Assembly: GCA_002483445.1 (NCBI GenBank)
Contig: DLHY01000153.1
Coordinates: forward strand, 71,755-135,754
DNA from: Blastocatellia bacterium UBA7656
GTDB taxonomy: Bacteria; Acidobacteriota; Blastocatellia; UBA7656
Length of the DNA: 64,000 nucleotides
Direction: 5' to 3'
In this document: piece by piece, positions 33,465 through 42,334 of the stretch
How positions within the stretch are numbered: position 1 is the stretch's first letter
How the letters are laid out: each line of letters begins with the position of its first letter
Notes under the pieces: model-generated
Told to the model about the DNA's origin: nothing
The model's database searches: none
What the model saw: the letters and a program-made list of their open reading frames with translations, nothing else
Made by a program: the position numbers and the translations under genes

Positions 33465-35276
33465 TCAATCCGATCCGCCCGTGTAAAGCGATTCGATCAA
33501 CTCCGCGTGCTTTTCTTCGACCACCCTTCGGCGCACCTTGAGCGTCGGAGTCAACTCGCCGTTGTCTATGGAAAATTCTCTCGGCAGTAAAGCGATTCGC
33601 TTCACCTTCTCGTAATCGGCAAGCGAGCGCGTCAATCGACTGACCTCCGCTTTGTAGAGATCAACCACGCGACGATCCGCTATCAACTGCTCGCGGTCAG
33701 CGGTCTCTATGCTTTCCTGCTTCGCCCACGCGCGAAGACGTTCGAAATCAGGCACGATCAATGCCGAGACATATTTTCTTTTGTCGCCGATGATGACTGT
33801 CTGTTCGACGAATTCGCTTTGACCTATCATCCCTTCGAGCATCTGAGGAGCGACATATTTGCCTGCCGACGTTTTTATCAAATCCTTTTTGCGGTCGGTG
33901 ATGAATAAAAATCCGTCTCGGTCGACCTGGCCGATGTCGCCTGTCTTGAACCATCTGCCGCCTGTGTCATCGACGAATGACGCGCTGGTTTCTTCATCCT
34001 TTTTGAAATAACCCTCGAAGACATGCGGGCCGCGCGTGAGTATCTCGTCGTCCGGGGCAATCTTCACTTCGACGCCTGTGATCGGTCGCCCGACCGACCC
34101 CACGCGATGATGTCTCAACGTGTTGACTGAAATCACAGGAGAAGTTTCCGTCAGCCCGTACCCTTGCAAAACAGGAATGCCTGCGCCTATGAAAAAGAGC
34201 GCGATGTCGGGTGGCAGCGCCGCGCTGCCCGACACTATTCTCATCATTCGGCCTCCGACGACTTCGCGAAGCTTGCCGTAAACGAGATGGTCGGCGATTT
34301 CGTGTTGAAGCTCGACGAGCGGTGGAAGCGGCTTGCCTTCAGTAGTAAGTTGAGCCGTCCGACGCGCAACGGAGCTTGCCCACTCGAATATCATCTTTTT
34401 CAATTTCCCGCCGTCCGAGGCATTCTTTTGAATGCGCGAGTAAATTTTTTCAAGCAACCGCGGAACGGCTGACATCAATGTGGGACGGACTTCCTTCATA
34501 TCCGAAGCGACGGTTTCTATCCCGCCTGAAAAATTTATCTGTACGCCGAAATGCATACACAGATACAAAACCATTCGCTCGAATATGTGCGACATCGGCA
34601 GAAAAGAAAGCATCAGGTTGTCAGGTTCGATTTCGAGAAACGTGCCTGCCGCGACGGCATTGAACGCGATATTCGAGTGAGTGAGCAGCGCGCCTTTAGG
34701 TTCGCCCGTCGTGCCTGATGTGTAGATGATCGAAGCGAGGTCTTGCGGGTGAACGTCTGAAGAGAGCGCGTCGAAAAGATCAGGCTGCTCCGCCGCGAGG
34801 CGCGCGCCACGGGATTCGAGTTCGTCGAATGAAATTATGTTTTCGCCTTCTACTCCCGTCTGAAAAGTGACTGCGCGAAGATGGGGAAATTTTTTCAATG
34901 CCTCATCGACTCGCTTCATCTGTTTGGCTGTCGAGATGAAAAGCAACTCAGGCTCCGAATCGGCGAGGATGTATTCGACCTGATGCACGGCCTGTGTGGG
35001 ATAGATGGGAGTGTTGATCGCGCCGAGGGAAAGAATCGCGTAATCGCTAATCGACCAAAGCGGCCCGCTTTCGGCCAGTATCGCCACGCGGTCGCCCTTG
35101 CGAACGCCCTCGGAGTAAAGGCCGAGCGCGGTGTTGCGCGTGCGTTCAATCAGACGCTCTCCTGTAATTCCCGTCCATTGTTTATCCTGCTTGAATCGAA
35201 TCACCTCGCGGGCGGGATCGCGGGCGACTGCGCGCTTGAGCAACTCGACCAGAGTTTTGGGATCAGAGTTTTTCAT
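33465..35276 (-). CDS. Long-chain acyl-CoA synthetase (AMP-forming)
   Basis: The roughly 600-residue product has the adenylate-forming enzyme signatures: the P-loop-like IIYTSGTTGEPKGALLTHSN, QGYGLTETSPVIS, the hinge TGDIGQVDRDGFLFITDRKKDLIKTSAGK, with the catalytic lysine region near the C-terminus (LTPTLKVRRRVV). The last is characteristic of long-chain fatty acid members. It activates a fatty acid with ATP to the acyl-CoA. The start at 35276 fits the family's N-terminus; the longer frame to 35318 has no support. It is convergent with the DUF2442 gene and divergent from the amidohydrolase gene. Confidence 0.92.
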   Translation of the reverse strand: MKNSDPKTLVELLKRAVARDPAREVIRFKQDKQWTGITGERLIERTRNTALGLYSEGVRKGDRVAILAESGPLWSISDYAILSLGAINTPIYPTQAVHQVEYILADSEPELLFISTAKQMKRVDEALKKFPHLRAVTFQTGVEGENIISFDELESRGARLAAEQPDLFDALSSDVHPQDLASIIYTSGTTGEPKGALLTHSNIAFNAVAAGTFLEIEPDNLMLSFLPMSHIFERMVLYLCMHFGVQINFSGGIETVASDMKEVRPTLMSAVPRLLEKIYSRIQKNASDGGKLKKMIFEWASSVARRTAQLTTEGKPLPPLVELQHEIADHLVYGKLREVVGGRMMRIVSGSAALPPDIALFFIGAGIPVLQGYGLTETSPVISVNTLRHHRVGSVGRPITGVEVKIAPDDEILTRGPHVFEGYFKKDEETSASFVDDTGGRWFKTGDIGQVDRDGFLFITDRKKDLIKTSAGKYVAPQMLEGMIGQSEFVEQTVIIGDKRKYVSALIVPDFERLRAWAKQESIETADREQLIADRRVVDLYKAEVSRLTRSLADYEKVKRIALLPREFSIDNGELTPTLKVRRRVVEEKHAELIESLYTGGSD

Positions 35277-35431
35277 GTGAATAGTTCTGCCTGAAGATGA
35301 CTGCTCGAAAGCGCGCACATTTTAATTCAAGATAATCGCTTTGTCACTTGTCCAAATGAACAATGTCGAGCGGCAAAGCAGAAGCCCGCGCATTGACCTG
35401 AACTGTCGCTTTCCTGTCTAATCATCGGCTG

Positions 35432-36787
35432 ATGTCGAAGAAGGTTTACACAGCAGAATGGATATTGCCCATCACGTCGCCGCCTGTTAGGGATGGCGCT
35501 TTGGTCATCGAAGGCGAGCGGATAATTTCAGTCGGCGCGAAGGCCGATATTTTATCGAGGGATGAATTCCGGGACGGCGAACATACGGATTTCGGTCGGG
35601 CCGCTCTGATGCCGGGGCTTGTCAACACGCACAGCCATCTGGAACTGACCCTGATGCGCGGCTTTCTGGAAGACCTCTCGTTTCGCGACTGGATAGCCAG
35701 ACTTTCGCAGACGAAAAACGAACGCCTCTCCGAAGAAGACCTTAGACATTCGGCTCTGCTCGGCGCTGCCGAGGCCATCCGCGCAGGCGTGACCACGATG
35801 GCCGACACGGGCGATTCTGCGACCGCTTTCGACGCGCTTATCGAAAGCGGACTTCGCGGCATCGCTTACCGCGAAGTCTTCGGCCCTGACCCGACGGTTG
35901 CCGCGACGAGCCTCGACCATCTCAAAGCGAAAGTGGAAGAGATGCGCTCGCGCGAGTCGGAGCGCGTAAGGGTAGGAGTCTCGCCGCATTCGCCTTACAC
36001 AGTCTCATCTGATCTATTCCGTCGGGTTGCTGAATACGCGCTCGTGGAATCGCTCGACGTGTGCATTCACGCCGCCGAGTCCGAATCGGAGCAGCGATTC
36101 CTGATGGAAGGCGCGGGCGAATTCGCTGAAAGACTGCGCGCTCGACAGATAGAATGGCGCGCTCCGGGAATGACGACCGTAAGGTACTTCGATTCGTTGG
36201 GCGTCCTTGAAACGAAGCCTTTGCTCGTTCACTGCGTCCGCGTAGATAGCGACGATATTGAATTGATGGCCTGTCGCGGCGCGCGTGTGGCTCACTGTCC
36301 AAAGTCGAACGCCAAGCTCGGACATGGAATCGCGCCGCTGGCCTGTATGCTGGAAGCGGTCCTTGCGGTGGGGTTGGGGACGGACAGCGTGGCTTCGAAT
36401 AATCGCTGCGACATAATCGATGAAGCGCGATTCTGCGGTCTCATTCATCGGGCCGTCGGTCACGCTTTCAATCGCCCCTCGGCCGACCGTTTGCTCCGAC
36501 TGGCGACTCTCGATGGGGCTCGCGCTTTGGGTCTCGATAAAGAAATCGGCTCGATAGAAGCGGGCAAGCAGGCCGACCTTATCGCTATTGATCTCTCTCA
36601 ATCTCACAACACGCCCGTGCATGACCTGGCGACGGCGATCCTGTTCAGCGCGACGGCAAGTGATGTAATGATGACGATGGTCGCGGGCCGCGCGCTTTAT
36701 GATGGCCGCGAGGTTAAAACGATTGATGAAAAAGAAGCCCAAGCGCGCGTGAGAGCGGCGATTGTCGCTATGCAAACGCAACAATAA
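35432..36787 (+). CDS. Metal-dependent amidohydrolase/deaminase (ATZ/TRZ-SAH deaminase group)
   Basis: The 451-residue protein shows the metal and catalytic blocks in order: PGLVNTHSHLELTLMRGF (His-x-His), VSPHSPYTVS, the CIHAAESESEQ block (His/Glu), LVHCVRVDSDDIELM, the CPKSNAKLGHG block and GLGTDSVASNN (Asp), then GSIEAGKQADLIAIDL at the end. These place it with S-adenosylhomocysteine, guanine and aminofutalosine deaminases. Which substrate is used cannot be told from sequence alone; aminodeoxyfutalosine in menaquinone synthesis is one possibility. It appears cytoplasmic, with no signal peptide. Confidence 0.87.
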   Translation: MSKKVYTAEWILPITSPPVRDGALVIEGERIISVGAKADILSRDEFRDGEHTDFGRAALMPGLVNTHSHLELTLMRGFLEDLSFRDWIARLSQTKNERLSEEDLRHSALLGAAEAIRAGVTTMADTGDSATAFDALIESGLRGIAYREVFGPDPTVAATSLDHLKAKVEEMRSRESERVRVGVSPHSPYTVSSDLFRRVAEYALVESLDVCIHAAESESEQRFLMEGAGEFAERLRARQIEWRAPGMTTVRYFDSLGVLETKPLLVHCVRVDSDDIELMACRGARVAHCPKSNAKLGHGIAPLACMLEAVLAVGLGTDSVASNNRCDIIDEARFCGLIHRAVGHAFNRPSADRLLRLATLDGARALGLDKEIGSIEAGKQADLIAIDLSQSHNTPVHDLATAILFSATASDVMMTMVAGRALYDGREVKTIDEKEAQARVRAAIVAMQTQQ

Positions 36788-36911
36788 AACCTGCCCCGTT
36801 CTCTCACATCTATCTCACCGCTGGCTCACGCTTCTCACCCGTGATCTCATTAAACTCTCACTCGGAGGCGGCATCTCCTGCTCAGGGCGCGGCATCATAG
36901 TCGCCCGAAAG

Positions 36912-37008
36912 CAGATGTTAGAGGTTAGATTTCAGATGTCAGAAGAAGCGCCATACCTATGCCCGATGCTTTCCAACTCACTAACATCTAACATCTGATA
37001 TCTGATCA
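36912..37008. repeat. Heptamer-like inverted repeat (CAGATGTTAGA family)
   Basis: CAGATGTTAGAGGTTAGATT followed by TCAGATGTCAGA (36912-36943) is mirrored by CTAACATCTAACATCTGATA and TCTGATCA (36980-37008). The loop is about 36 nt. It lies just before the ribosome binding site of the CreD-like gene. A looser run of TCTCAC-type units precedes it at about 36801-36866. Confidence 0.75.
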
Positions 37009-37027
37009 CTTTCTTCGGAGGCAACTC

Positions 37028-38323
37028 ATGACCAAAAAGATTTTTGGTATAGGATTCGTTTACTTCATTGCCACGCTGGGATGGGTGATACTCGGCAGCG
37101 CGATTACTTATCGAACCGACTCACAGGAAGCGAAACTCCGTCAGGAGGTCGGCCAGTTATGGGGTACGCCCGTCGAGCAGCGCGCCCCTTCCGCTTCGCT
37201 CGCAGTCGAACGACGGGTTCAAACCGAAAAATGGGACGCTTCGGCCAAAAAGAAAATCGCTGTCAAGGAAACCGCCATCGATAAATTCGACGCGCCGATA
37301 ATCAGTAGCGACATAACCGCAAGTCTTCGACTCGATCAAAGACAAAAAGGACTGCTGTGGTATTCGACTTATGATGTCGAATTCTCGGCGCTCTACACTT
37401 TCGAAAATCAGCAGGATAAAAGCGGAGAGTTGACCGTGAGTTTCGCGCTTCCTGCCGCCAACGGTCGCTACGACAAGTTCAAGTTCGAAGTCGATGGCGC
37501 GGCTGTTCCTTTCAATCGCCAGGATGCGAATATGCTGGTCGCCCGAATTCCATGCGCGGCCCGCTCCCGACATAAACTCGCGGTCAACTACGAGACCAAA
37601 GGGCTTGATCGGTTCGTTTATCGCTTCGGCGAGGGGATAAGCGAAGTCCGCAATTTTCAACTCGCGGCCAATACGGATTTCGGCGGCTACGATCACCCTG
37701 AAGACACTATTTCGCCCGACCAGAAAGAACAACAGAGCAAGGGCTGGCGATTGGTGTGGCAGTATGATCACTTGATTTCAGGAAACGGAATCGGCATCGA
37801 AACGCCGCACCGTATCAACCCCGGCCCTCTGGCTGCGCGCATATCGTTTTTCGCGCCCGTCTCCCTGGGATTTTTTTTCTTTCTGATGTTCATCATTTCG
37901 GTGATGCGAAAGATAGAGATTCATCCGGTCAATTATTTCTTCCTCGCGGCGGCCTTCTTCGCTTTTCATCTGCTGCTGTCTTATCTCGTCGATCACATCT
38001 CGATTCACGCGGCGTTCGTCGTATGCTCGCTCGTTTCGATCTTTCTGGTCGTTTCCTACATGCGGATAGTCACGGGCAGCCGATTCGCTTACTTCGAGGT
38101 GGCGATAGCGCAGGTGATATATCTGATCGGTTTTTCGTATGCGTTTTTCTTCGAGGGATTCACAGGTTTAACTGTTACCGTAGGCGCGATCATCACCCTG
38201 TTCGTAGTGATGCAGATGACGGCGCGAATCAAGTGGTCGGAGAGATTTCAACTCGCAGCCCCGCAGGACTCAACTCGCGCGATGGATGGAATGGGGCTAA
38301 AATCTCCGGGTGCGAATAACTGA
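37028..38323 (+). CDS. CreD-like inner-membrane protein
   Basis: The protein has one N-terminal membrane helix (about residues 7-28), a periplasmic domain of some 240 residues with GLLWYSTYDVEFSALYTF (matching the CreD-type block), and at least five C-terminal helices beginning near residue 280, with HPVNYFFLAAAFFAFHLLLSYLVDH, close to the CreD signature. CreD is linked to envelope stress and beta-lactam response in Proteobacteria; here there is no CreBC pair nearby. TCGGAGG before the ATG supports the start. The end overlaps the queE start by 14 bases. Confidence 0.7.
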   Translation: MTKKIFGIGFVYFIATLGWVILGSAITYRTDSQEAKLRQEVGQLWGTPVEQRAPSASLAVERRVQTEKWDASAKKKIAVKETAIDKFDAPIISSDITASLRLDQRQKGLLWYSTYDVEFSALYTFENQQDKSGELTVSFALPAANGRYDKFKFEVDGAAVPFNRQDANMLVARIPCAARSRHKLAVNYETKGLDRFVYRFGEGISEVRNFQLAANTDFGGYDHPEDTISPDQKEQQSKGWRLVWQYDHLISGNGIGIETPHRINPGPLAARISFFAPVSLGFFFFLMFIISVMRKIEIHPVNYFFLAAAFFAFHLLLSYLVDHISIHAAFVVCSLVSIFLVVSYMRIVTGSRFAYFEVAIAQVIYLIGFSYAFFFEGFTGLTVTVGAIITLFVVMQMTARIKWSERFQLAAPQDSTRAMDGMGLKSPGANN

Positions 38324-39929
38324 AATCTACAAAAGCATTCAGGGCGAATCTTCTTTTGCGGGACTCCCGTGCATATTCGTGCGGACGACGGGTTGCGATC
38401 TTCGCTGCTCGTGGTGTTTTGCGGCTGACACGCGAATTCTTATGGCTGATTTCAGATGGAAGCCAATTGAGACTATTCGAGAAGGGGAATATGTCATCGG
38501 GTTTGAGCGCCCATCTCTGAACAAGCACCTCAAGATGAAGCCTGCAAAAGTCGTCCAGACGATTTGCAGGCCCAGGTCGCAAACCGTCCGAGTCGCTACA
38601 GACAAGGGAAGCGTCGTATGCACTCCGGATCATCGGTTCTATCATTGCACTCCCGGCATCCAGTACACGTGGAAGCGAGCGATGAGTCTTCGACCAGGAA
38701 ACAGGATTCGCTTCGTCGCTGATCCCTTCGGTCACGAGGAGACAATCGATTTCCAACGCGGCTGGCTTGCCGGAGTTGCTGCGGGCGATGGGTGCTTCTG
38801 GAATTGTCGAAAAGACGGTCGTCAATATAGGAGATTTCGCCTTGCAGTCAAGGATATTGATCTGATCGAGGCATTTATACAAAGAGCGCATCGTCTGGGG
38901 TATGAACTTCATAAAGCCCCGCATACGCACACGGGATTCAACGGTATTCACCGGGAGCAGATGCCAGCGGCATGGTTGACAACTGATAAAATCTGTCAAG
39001 AGTTTGAAGCGGCGATCAACCAGCCGGGCGACCATGAGTATTCCCGCGGATGGCTGTCAGGTTTCTTTGATGCTGAGGGTACTTTTAGCGGATATGTTCA
39101 CTTCGCTCAGTCTGAGCATTCCAGACATCTGGAAACGCTCTCTCGGCATCTGGATGCATTAAACTTCCGGCGAGTGAAAACACCCAAGGGCATGAGATTA
39201 GGCGCGTCCGTTCAGGAAGGGATAAGGTTTTTCAATGAGTGTCCTCCCATCCTCAAACGCAAACTCAAGGCTATATACGGGGTCTCCTCGCGCACTTGGG
39301 CAGAAGTTCAAGCCGTCTTGCCTGAAGGAGAAGCAGAAACCTATAACCTGACTACGGAAACACACAACTATGTAGCTGATGGATTCCTCGTCAAAAACTG
39401 CGACTCAGAATTCACCTTCACAGGCGGCACGCGGATGACGGTTGATGAAATCATCGCGGAAGTAGAAAAGCTCGATTGCCATCTTGTGGAATTGACGGGC
39501 GGCGAGCCGCTGCTTCAAGCCGATATCAACGAACTGGCCGTGCGGCTTTTGGACGCGGGCCACACGGTTTTGATAGAAACGGGAGGCCATCGCGACATCG
39601 CAAAGCTCGATGAGAGAGTCATTCGCATAATGGATTTGAAATGCCCCGCTTCAGGCGAGTGCGATAAAAATCTGTGGTCTAACCTTGAGCATCTGCGCCC
39701 GCAGGATGAAGTCAAATTCGTGATCGCTGACCGCGCGGATTACGAGTGGACTTTGCGAACGATTCATGAGCATCGCCTCGAAGACAGAGTGAAAATTCTC
39801 ATCTCGACTGTGTTTGAATCTTTATCTCCGCGAAGTGTTGTCGAATGGATGCTTGAAGACCGTCTGCGCGCGAGGTTTCAGCTACAGCTTCACAAATACA
39901 TCTGGCCGATGGATGCCAGAAGAGTTTGA
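38310..39929 (+). CDS. queE: 7-carboxy-7-deazaguanine synthase (QueE) interrupted by an intein
   Basis: Spliced, the product is about 211 residues, the usual QueE length. It begins MRITEIYKSIQGESSFAG, carries the radical-SAM cluster motif C29-x3-C33-x2-C, then FTFTGGTRMTVDEI, the SAM-binding VELTGGEPLLQ and a C-terminal LQLHKYIWP block. QueE rearranges 6-carboxytetrahydropterin to 7-carboxy-7-deazaguanine for queuosine, using SAM and a [4Fe-4S] cluster. The start is GTG at 38310, inside the end of the CreD-like gene. A 328-residue intein sits exactly between the second and third cluster cysteines, so splicing is needed to make the true cluster site. QueC and QueD genes are not in the window. 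Confidence 0.94.
   Translation: MRITEIYKSIQGESSFAGLPCIFVRTTGCDLRCSWCFAADTRILMADFRWKPIETIREGEYVIGFERPSLNKHLKMKPAKVVQTICRPRSQTVRVATDKGSVVCTPDHRFYHCTPGIQYTWKRAMSLRPGNRIRFVADPFGHEETIDFQRGWLAGVAAGDGCFWNCRKDGRQYRRFRLAVKDIDLIEAFIQRAHRLGYELHKAPHTHTGFNGIHREQMPAAWLTTDKICQEFEAAINQPGDHEYSRGWLSGFFDAEGTFSGYVHFAQSEHSRHLETLSRHLDALNFRRVKTPKGMRLGASVQEGIRFFNECPPILKRKLKAIYGVSSRTWAEVQAVLPEGEAETYNLTTETHNYVADGFLVKNCDSEFTFTGGTRMTVDEIIAEVEKLDCHLVELTGGEPLLQADINELAVRLLDAGHTVLIETGGHRDIAKLDERVIRIMDLKCPASGECDKNLWSNLEHLRPQDEVKFVIADRADYEWTLRTIHEHRLEDRVKILISTVFESLSPRSVVEWMLEDRLRARFQLQLHKYIWPMDARRV
38415..39398 (+). mobile_element. QueE intein (328 residues) with LAGLIDADG homing endonuclease
   Basis: Cys1 starts block A (CFAADTRILMADF). 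Block B is GSVVCTPDHRFY with TxxH. Two LAGLIDADG-type helices follow, GWLAGVAAGDGCF near intein residue 117 and GWLSGFFDAEGTF near 212, each ending in the acidic residue expected for metal binding. Block F is ETYNLTTETHNYVADGF; block G is LVKN, with terminal Asn and Cys+1. Cys+1 is the third cysteine of QueE's iron-sulphur motif. The residue before the terminal Asn is Lys, where His is usual. It looks complete, with both splicing and homing domains apparently intact. Confidence 0.94.
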
Positions 39930-40008
39930 TCGAAGTTTGCCCAATGACGTTGATCGCTGTGCTTGCCGGTTGTGTTTGCGCTCCTTTGCCGGACGGAGCG
40001 CGTTTGCA

Positions 40009-41922
40009 TCAGGCGGGCAGATTCATTTTTCGCATTATATCGGCAAAGCGCGCGTCCCGGCGCAGGGCGTCAAAGGTCGGATCGATCTTGAGCCAGAAGA
40101 TTTTTTGATCCCGCTCTCGAAGGGCGCGTTCGAGCATCTCGAACGCCGGGTCTTTTTCTCCGAGCGCGGCATGGATTCTGGCAAGGGTGTAGGGCGAAAC
40201 GTAGTGCTGCTTTGCGCGCTCGTTGAGTCGGGCGAAAATAGCCCTCGCTTCCGTTTTCTTTCCCGCAGCGGCGTAAGCATAAGCCAGAAAATCGATTCTT
40301 GCGCCCGATATCTTCAATGCCCTCTGATGTTCGGCAATCGCCTCTTCGTGCAGGCCCGTGAGCGAATAAGTTATCGCCAGTTGGAATCGCGCCATGGCGA
40401 GTTGAGGCTCCATCTCGATCAGGTTCCGATGATGCTCGATAGACTGATCATACTGGCGCGTGTAGGTGAGGTAGAGTCCCCAGGTCAGATTTGAAGAAGG
40501 AGTGGCCGGATCGATCTCATAAGCGCGCTTCATCTCCGCGCGCGATTCTTCCGCGCGATCCATCAGCAGCAGCCCCCACGCTCGCCATCGTCGCGCGGCC
40601 AGAGAGTTCGGGCTGCTTTCAAGCGCGCGAGCGAACCCTCGGTCTGCGCCCTCCCAGTCGTGGTCGTAATGCATTCGAATGAATGCCTCGGCAGTGAGCG
40701 CGTCCGCGTTGGAACCGTCAATCTGGAGAGCTTTTGTCAAAGCGGCTCGCGCGCTGGGCATGGCTTCCTCAGGGGGCATCAATCCGCTGAATCCCATGGT
40801 GGTGTATGTGTCGGCGATCCAGGCCTGAGCTGCCGCGAAGTCAGGATCGAGAGACAATGCGCGCTCGAAATACTCTATGCCCTTTCTGTAGGATTCGGGC
40901 GTGCCTTTGTTGACACAGTAGACGCCTCTCAAATAATGCTGATATGCCTCGCTGTTTTGAGTGGAGTTTCTGGCCAGAGCTTCGCGCTCGCGGCCTGAAA
41001 TCTGCGGGATGAGCGACCGGGCCACACGTTGCGAGATCGCATCCTGCACTTCGAAGATGTCATTGAAATTCTCTTCGAATTTGTCCGCCCATAGCGATGC
41101 GCCGTCGTTTATGCGGACGAGTTGAACCGTGACTCGAATGCTGCTGCCGGATTTTTGAACCACGCCGCTCAACAACGTATCGACGCCAAGCTCGCGGCCA
41201 GCTTCGAGCGGGTCGCGGGCCAGGTCTTCGTACTTCAAAACGGCGAAGGTCGGGCGGACGGTGATCTGATCGAGGTTGCTCAACTTGGTTATCACGGCAT
41301 CGGCAAGCCCCACGCTGAGGTATTGCTCGTCATCCGCGCCCAGCATCTTGAACGGAAGCACGGCGATTGATCTGCCCGCTGAAGCAGGAGTTTCTCTGCC
41401 CGCGATCAAAAAATAAATGAGCGCGCCGACAGCGATCACCAGGCCCGCTCCTATGCCGAGCGACCAGGTGACGGATTTCCATCGCGAAGAAATCGCCGAA
41501 GAGACGCTGGCCGGGGGAAGGGAAGCCGCAGCTTCATTACCGGCTTCGAAAGCATCCCCCTGCGCCGATCCGTTCGACTCTGCGTCGCCGTTCGACTCGC
41601 TCGTCGATTTGCTCACAGGCGCGATGAAGCGATAGCCGCGTTTTGGAATGGTCTCGATGTATTGCTGCTCGTCGCGACTTTCGCCAATCGCCTTCCTCAA
41701 GGCTGAGACGTGAACCGTCAGATTGATCTCTTCGACGAACGTATCGGGCCAGATGAGTCTCAGCAGTTCGCTTTTTTCCATCAACCGCCCTCTGTTTTCC
41801 ACGAGTACGAGAAGGGTGTCGAAAGCCTTGGGCGCAAGCGGGATTATCTGGCCGTCGCGAAACAACCGGCGGGATTCGACATCAAGAATGAAGGGACCGA
41901 AAGCAAAAAGACGATCTTCCAT
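40009..41922 (-). CDS. CadC-like membrane transcriptional regulator: winged helix - TM - TolB-like - TPR
   Basis: Residues 1-105 are an OmpR/PhoB-type winged helix (FGPFILDVESRRLFRDGQ, LMEKSELLRLIWP, ETIPKRGYRFIAPV). One membrane helix lies near residues 160-182. Outside it follow a TolB-like domain beginning SIAVLPFKMLGADDEQYLSVGLADAVITKL and about five TPR repeats. The one-protein design lets a signal outside the membrane control DNA binding directly. Such regulators are highly amplified in Acidobacteriota and often lie next to TonB receptors, as here (divergent from the receptor gene). Nested dyads at 41957-41988, 35 bp upstream of its start, could be its binding site. Confidence 0.9.
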   Translation of the reverse strand: MEDRLFAFGPFILDVESRRLFRDGQIIPLAPKAFDTLLVLVENRGRLMEKSELLRLIWPDTFVEEINLTVHVSALRKAIGESRDEQQYIETIPKRGYRFIAPVSKSTSESNGDAESNGSAQGDAFEAGNEAAASLPPASVSSAISSRWKSVTWSLGIGAGLVIAVGALIYFLIAGRETPASAGRSIAVLPFKMLGADDEQYLSVGLADAVITKLSNLDQITVRPTFAVLKYEDLARDPLEAGRELGVDTLLSGVVQKSGSSIRVTVQLVRINDGASLWADKFEENFNDIFEVQDAISQRVARSLIPQISGREREALARNSTQNSEAYQHYLRGVYCVNKGTPESYRKGIEYFERALSLDPDFAAAQAWIADTYTTMGFSGLMPPEEAMPSARAALTKALQIDGSNADALTAEAFIRMHYDHDWEGADRGFARALESSPNSLAARRWRAWGLLLMDRAEESRAEMKRAYEIDPATPSSNLTWGLYLTYTRQYDQSIEHHRNLIEMEPQLAMARFQLAITYSLTGLHEEAIAEHQRALKISGARIDFLAYAYAAAGKKTEARAIFARLNERAKQHYVSPYTLARIHAALGEKDPAFEMLERALRERDQKIFWLKIDPTFDALRRDARFADIMRKMNLPA

Positions 41923-41956
41923 CAGGTTTGCGTCTCTCTTAATCGGATTTTCAGCT

Positions 41957-41988
41957 TTCCTTAAGCCTTCCTAAAGGACTTTAAGGAA
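41957..41988. promoter_or_regulatory. Nested dyads, candidate operator of the CadC-like regulator
   Basis: TTCCTTAA (41957-41964) and TTAAGGAA (41981-41988) are perfect inverse copies around a 16-bp spacer that holds CCTTCCTAAAGG, itself a dyad. The related motifs CCTTAAG, CCTAAAGG and CTTTAAGG also recur about every 10 bp, the spacing favoured by OmpR-type winged helices. Confidence 0.45.
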
Positions 41989-42139
41989 CAAGATGAATAG
42001 ATTTATGGCGAGACCTGAGCGAGGCCTGCCTTGACGAGCCGGAGCGTGGGCGAGTTTAACACACTACGCCTGCGAAAAAAAGCGACGGCGAAAAAGGCGC
42101 ATCGGACATAAGTTTGAAAAGCTGAAGCTTTCGCCTCGC

Positions 42140-42201
42140 GGGCCGACTCCCGCAAGTCCGTCAGTAGAGCGAAATGGGAAGTGATGAGCAGGAGTCGGCC
42201 C
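42140..42201. promoter_or_regulatory. 11-bp inverted repeat upstream of the TonB receptor gene
   Basis: GGGCCGACTCC (42140-42150) and GGAGTCGGCCC (42191-42201) are perfectly complementary across a 40-nt loop. In the transcript this would give a GC-rich long-loop stem about 135 nt before the start codon. It may be a leader structure or a partial terminator; no known riboswitch was recognised. Confidence 0.45.
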
Positions 42202-42334
42202 TCGCGGGTCTCAACCAAGTCTTCATTAGAAAGACCTGCGTTGGAACAGAATTAGTCCCTTAAAAAAGCTCAACCAGCCCGTGCAACCAGGATGTGCCGA
42301 CTAAATCGGAAATCTCTTTAGGAGGCACAAAGCA

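Larger units (their letters stand above)
41923..42334. other. Divergent regulatory region between CadC-like regulator and TonB receptor
   Basis: The 412-bp gap contains nested dyads at 41957-41988, an 11-bp inverted repeat at 42140-42201, and the receptor's ribosome binding site AGGAGG near 42320. A short open frame on the minus strand (42003-42218) has no recognisable features. The region presumably holds the promoters of both flanking genes and a long structured leader for the receptor. Confidence 0.5.

Noticed and set aside
42003..42218. A 71-codon minus-strand frame in the regulator/receptor gap
   Set aside because: No ribosome binding site or recognisable domain, and it overlaps the inverted repeat at 42140-42201.
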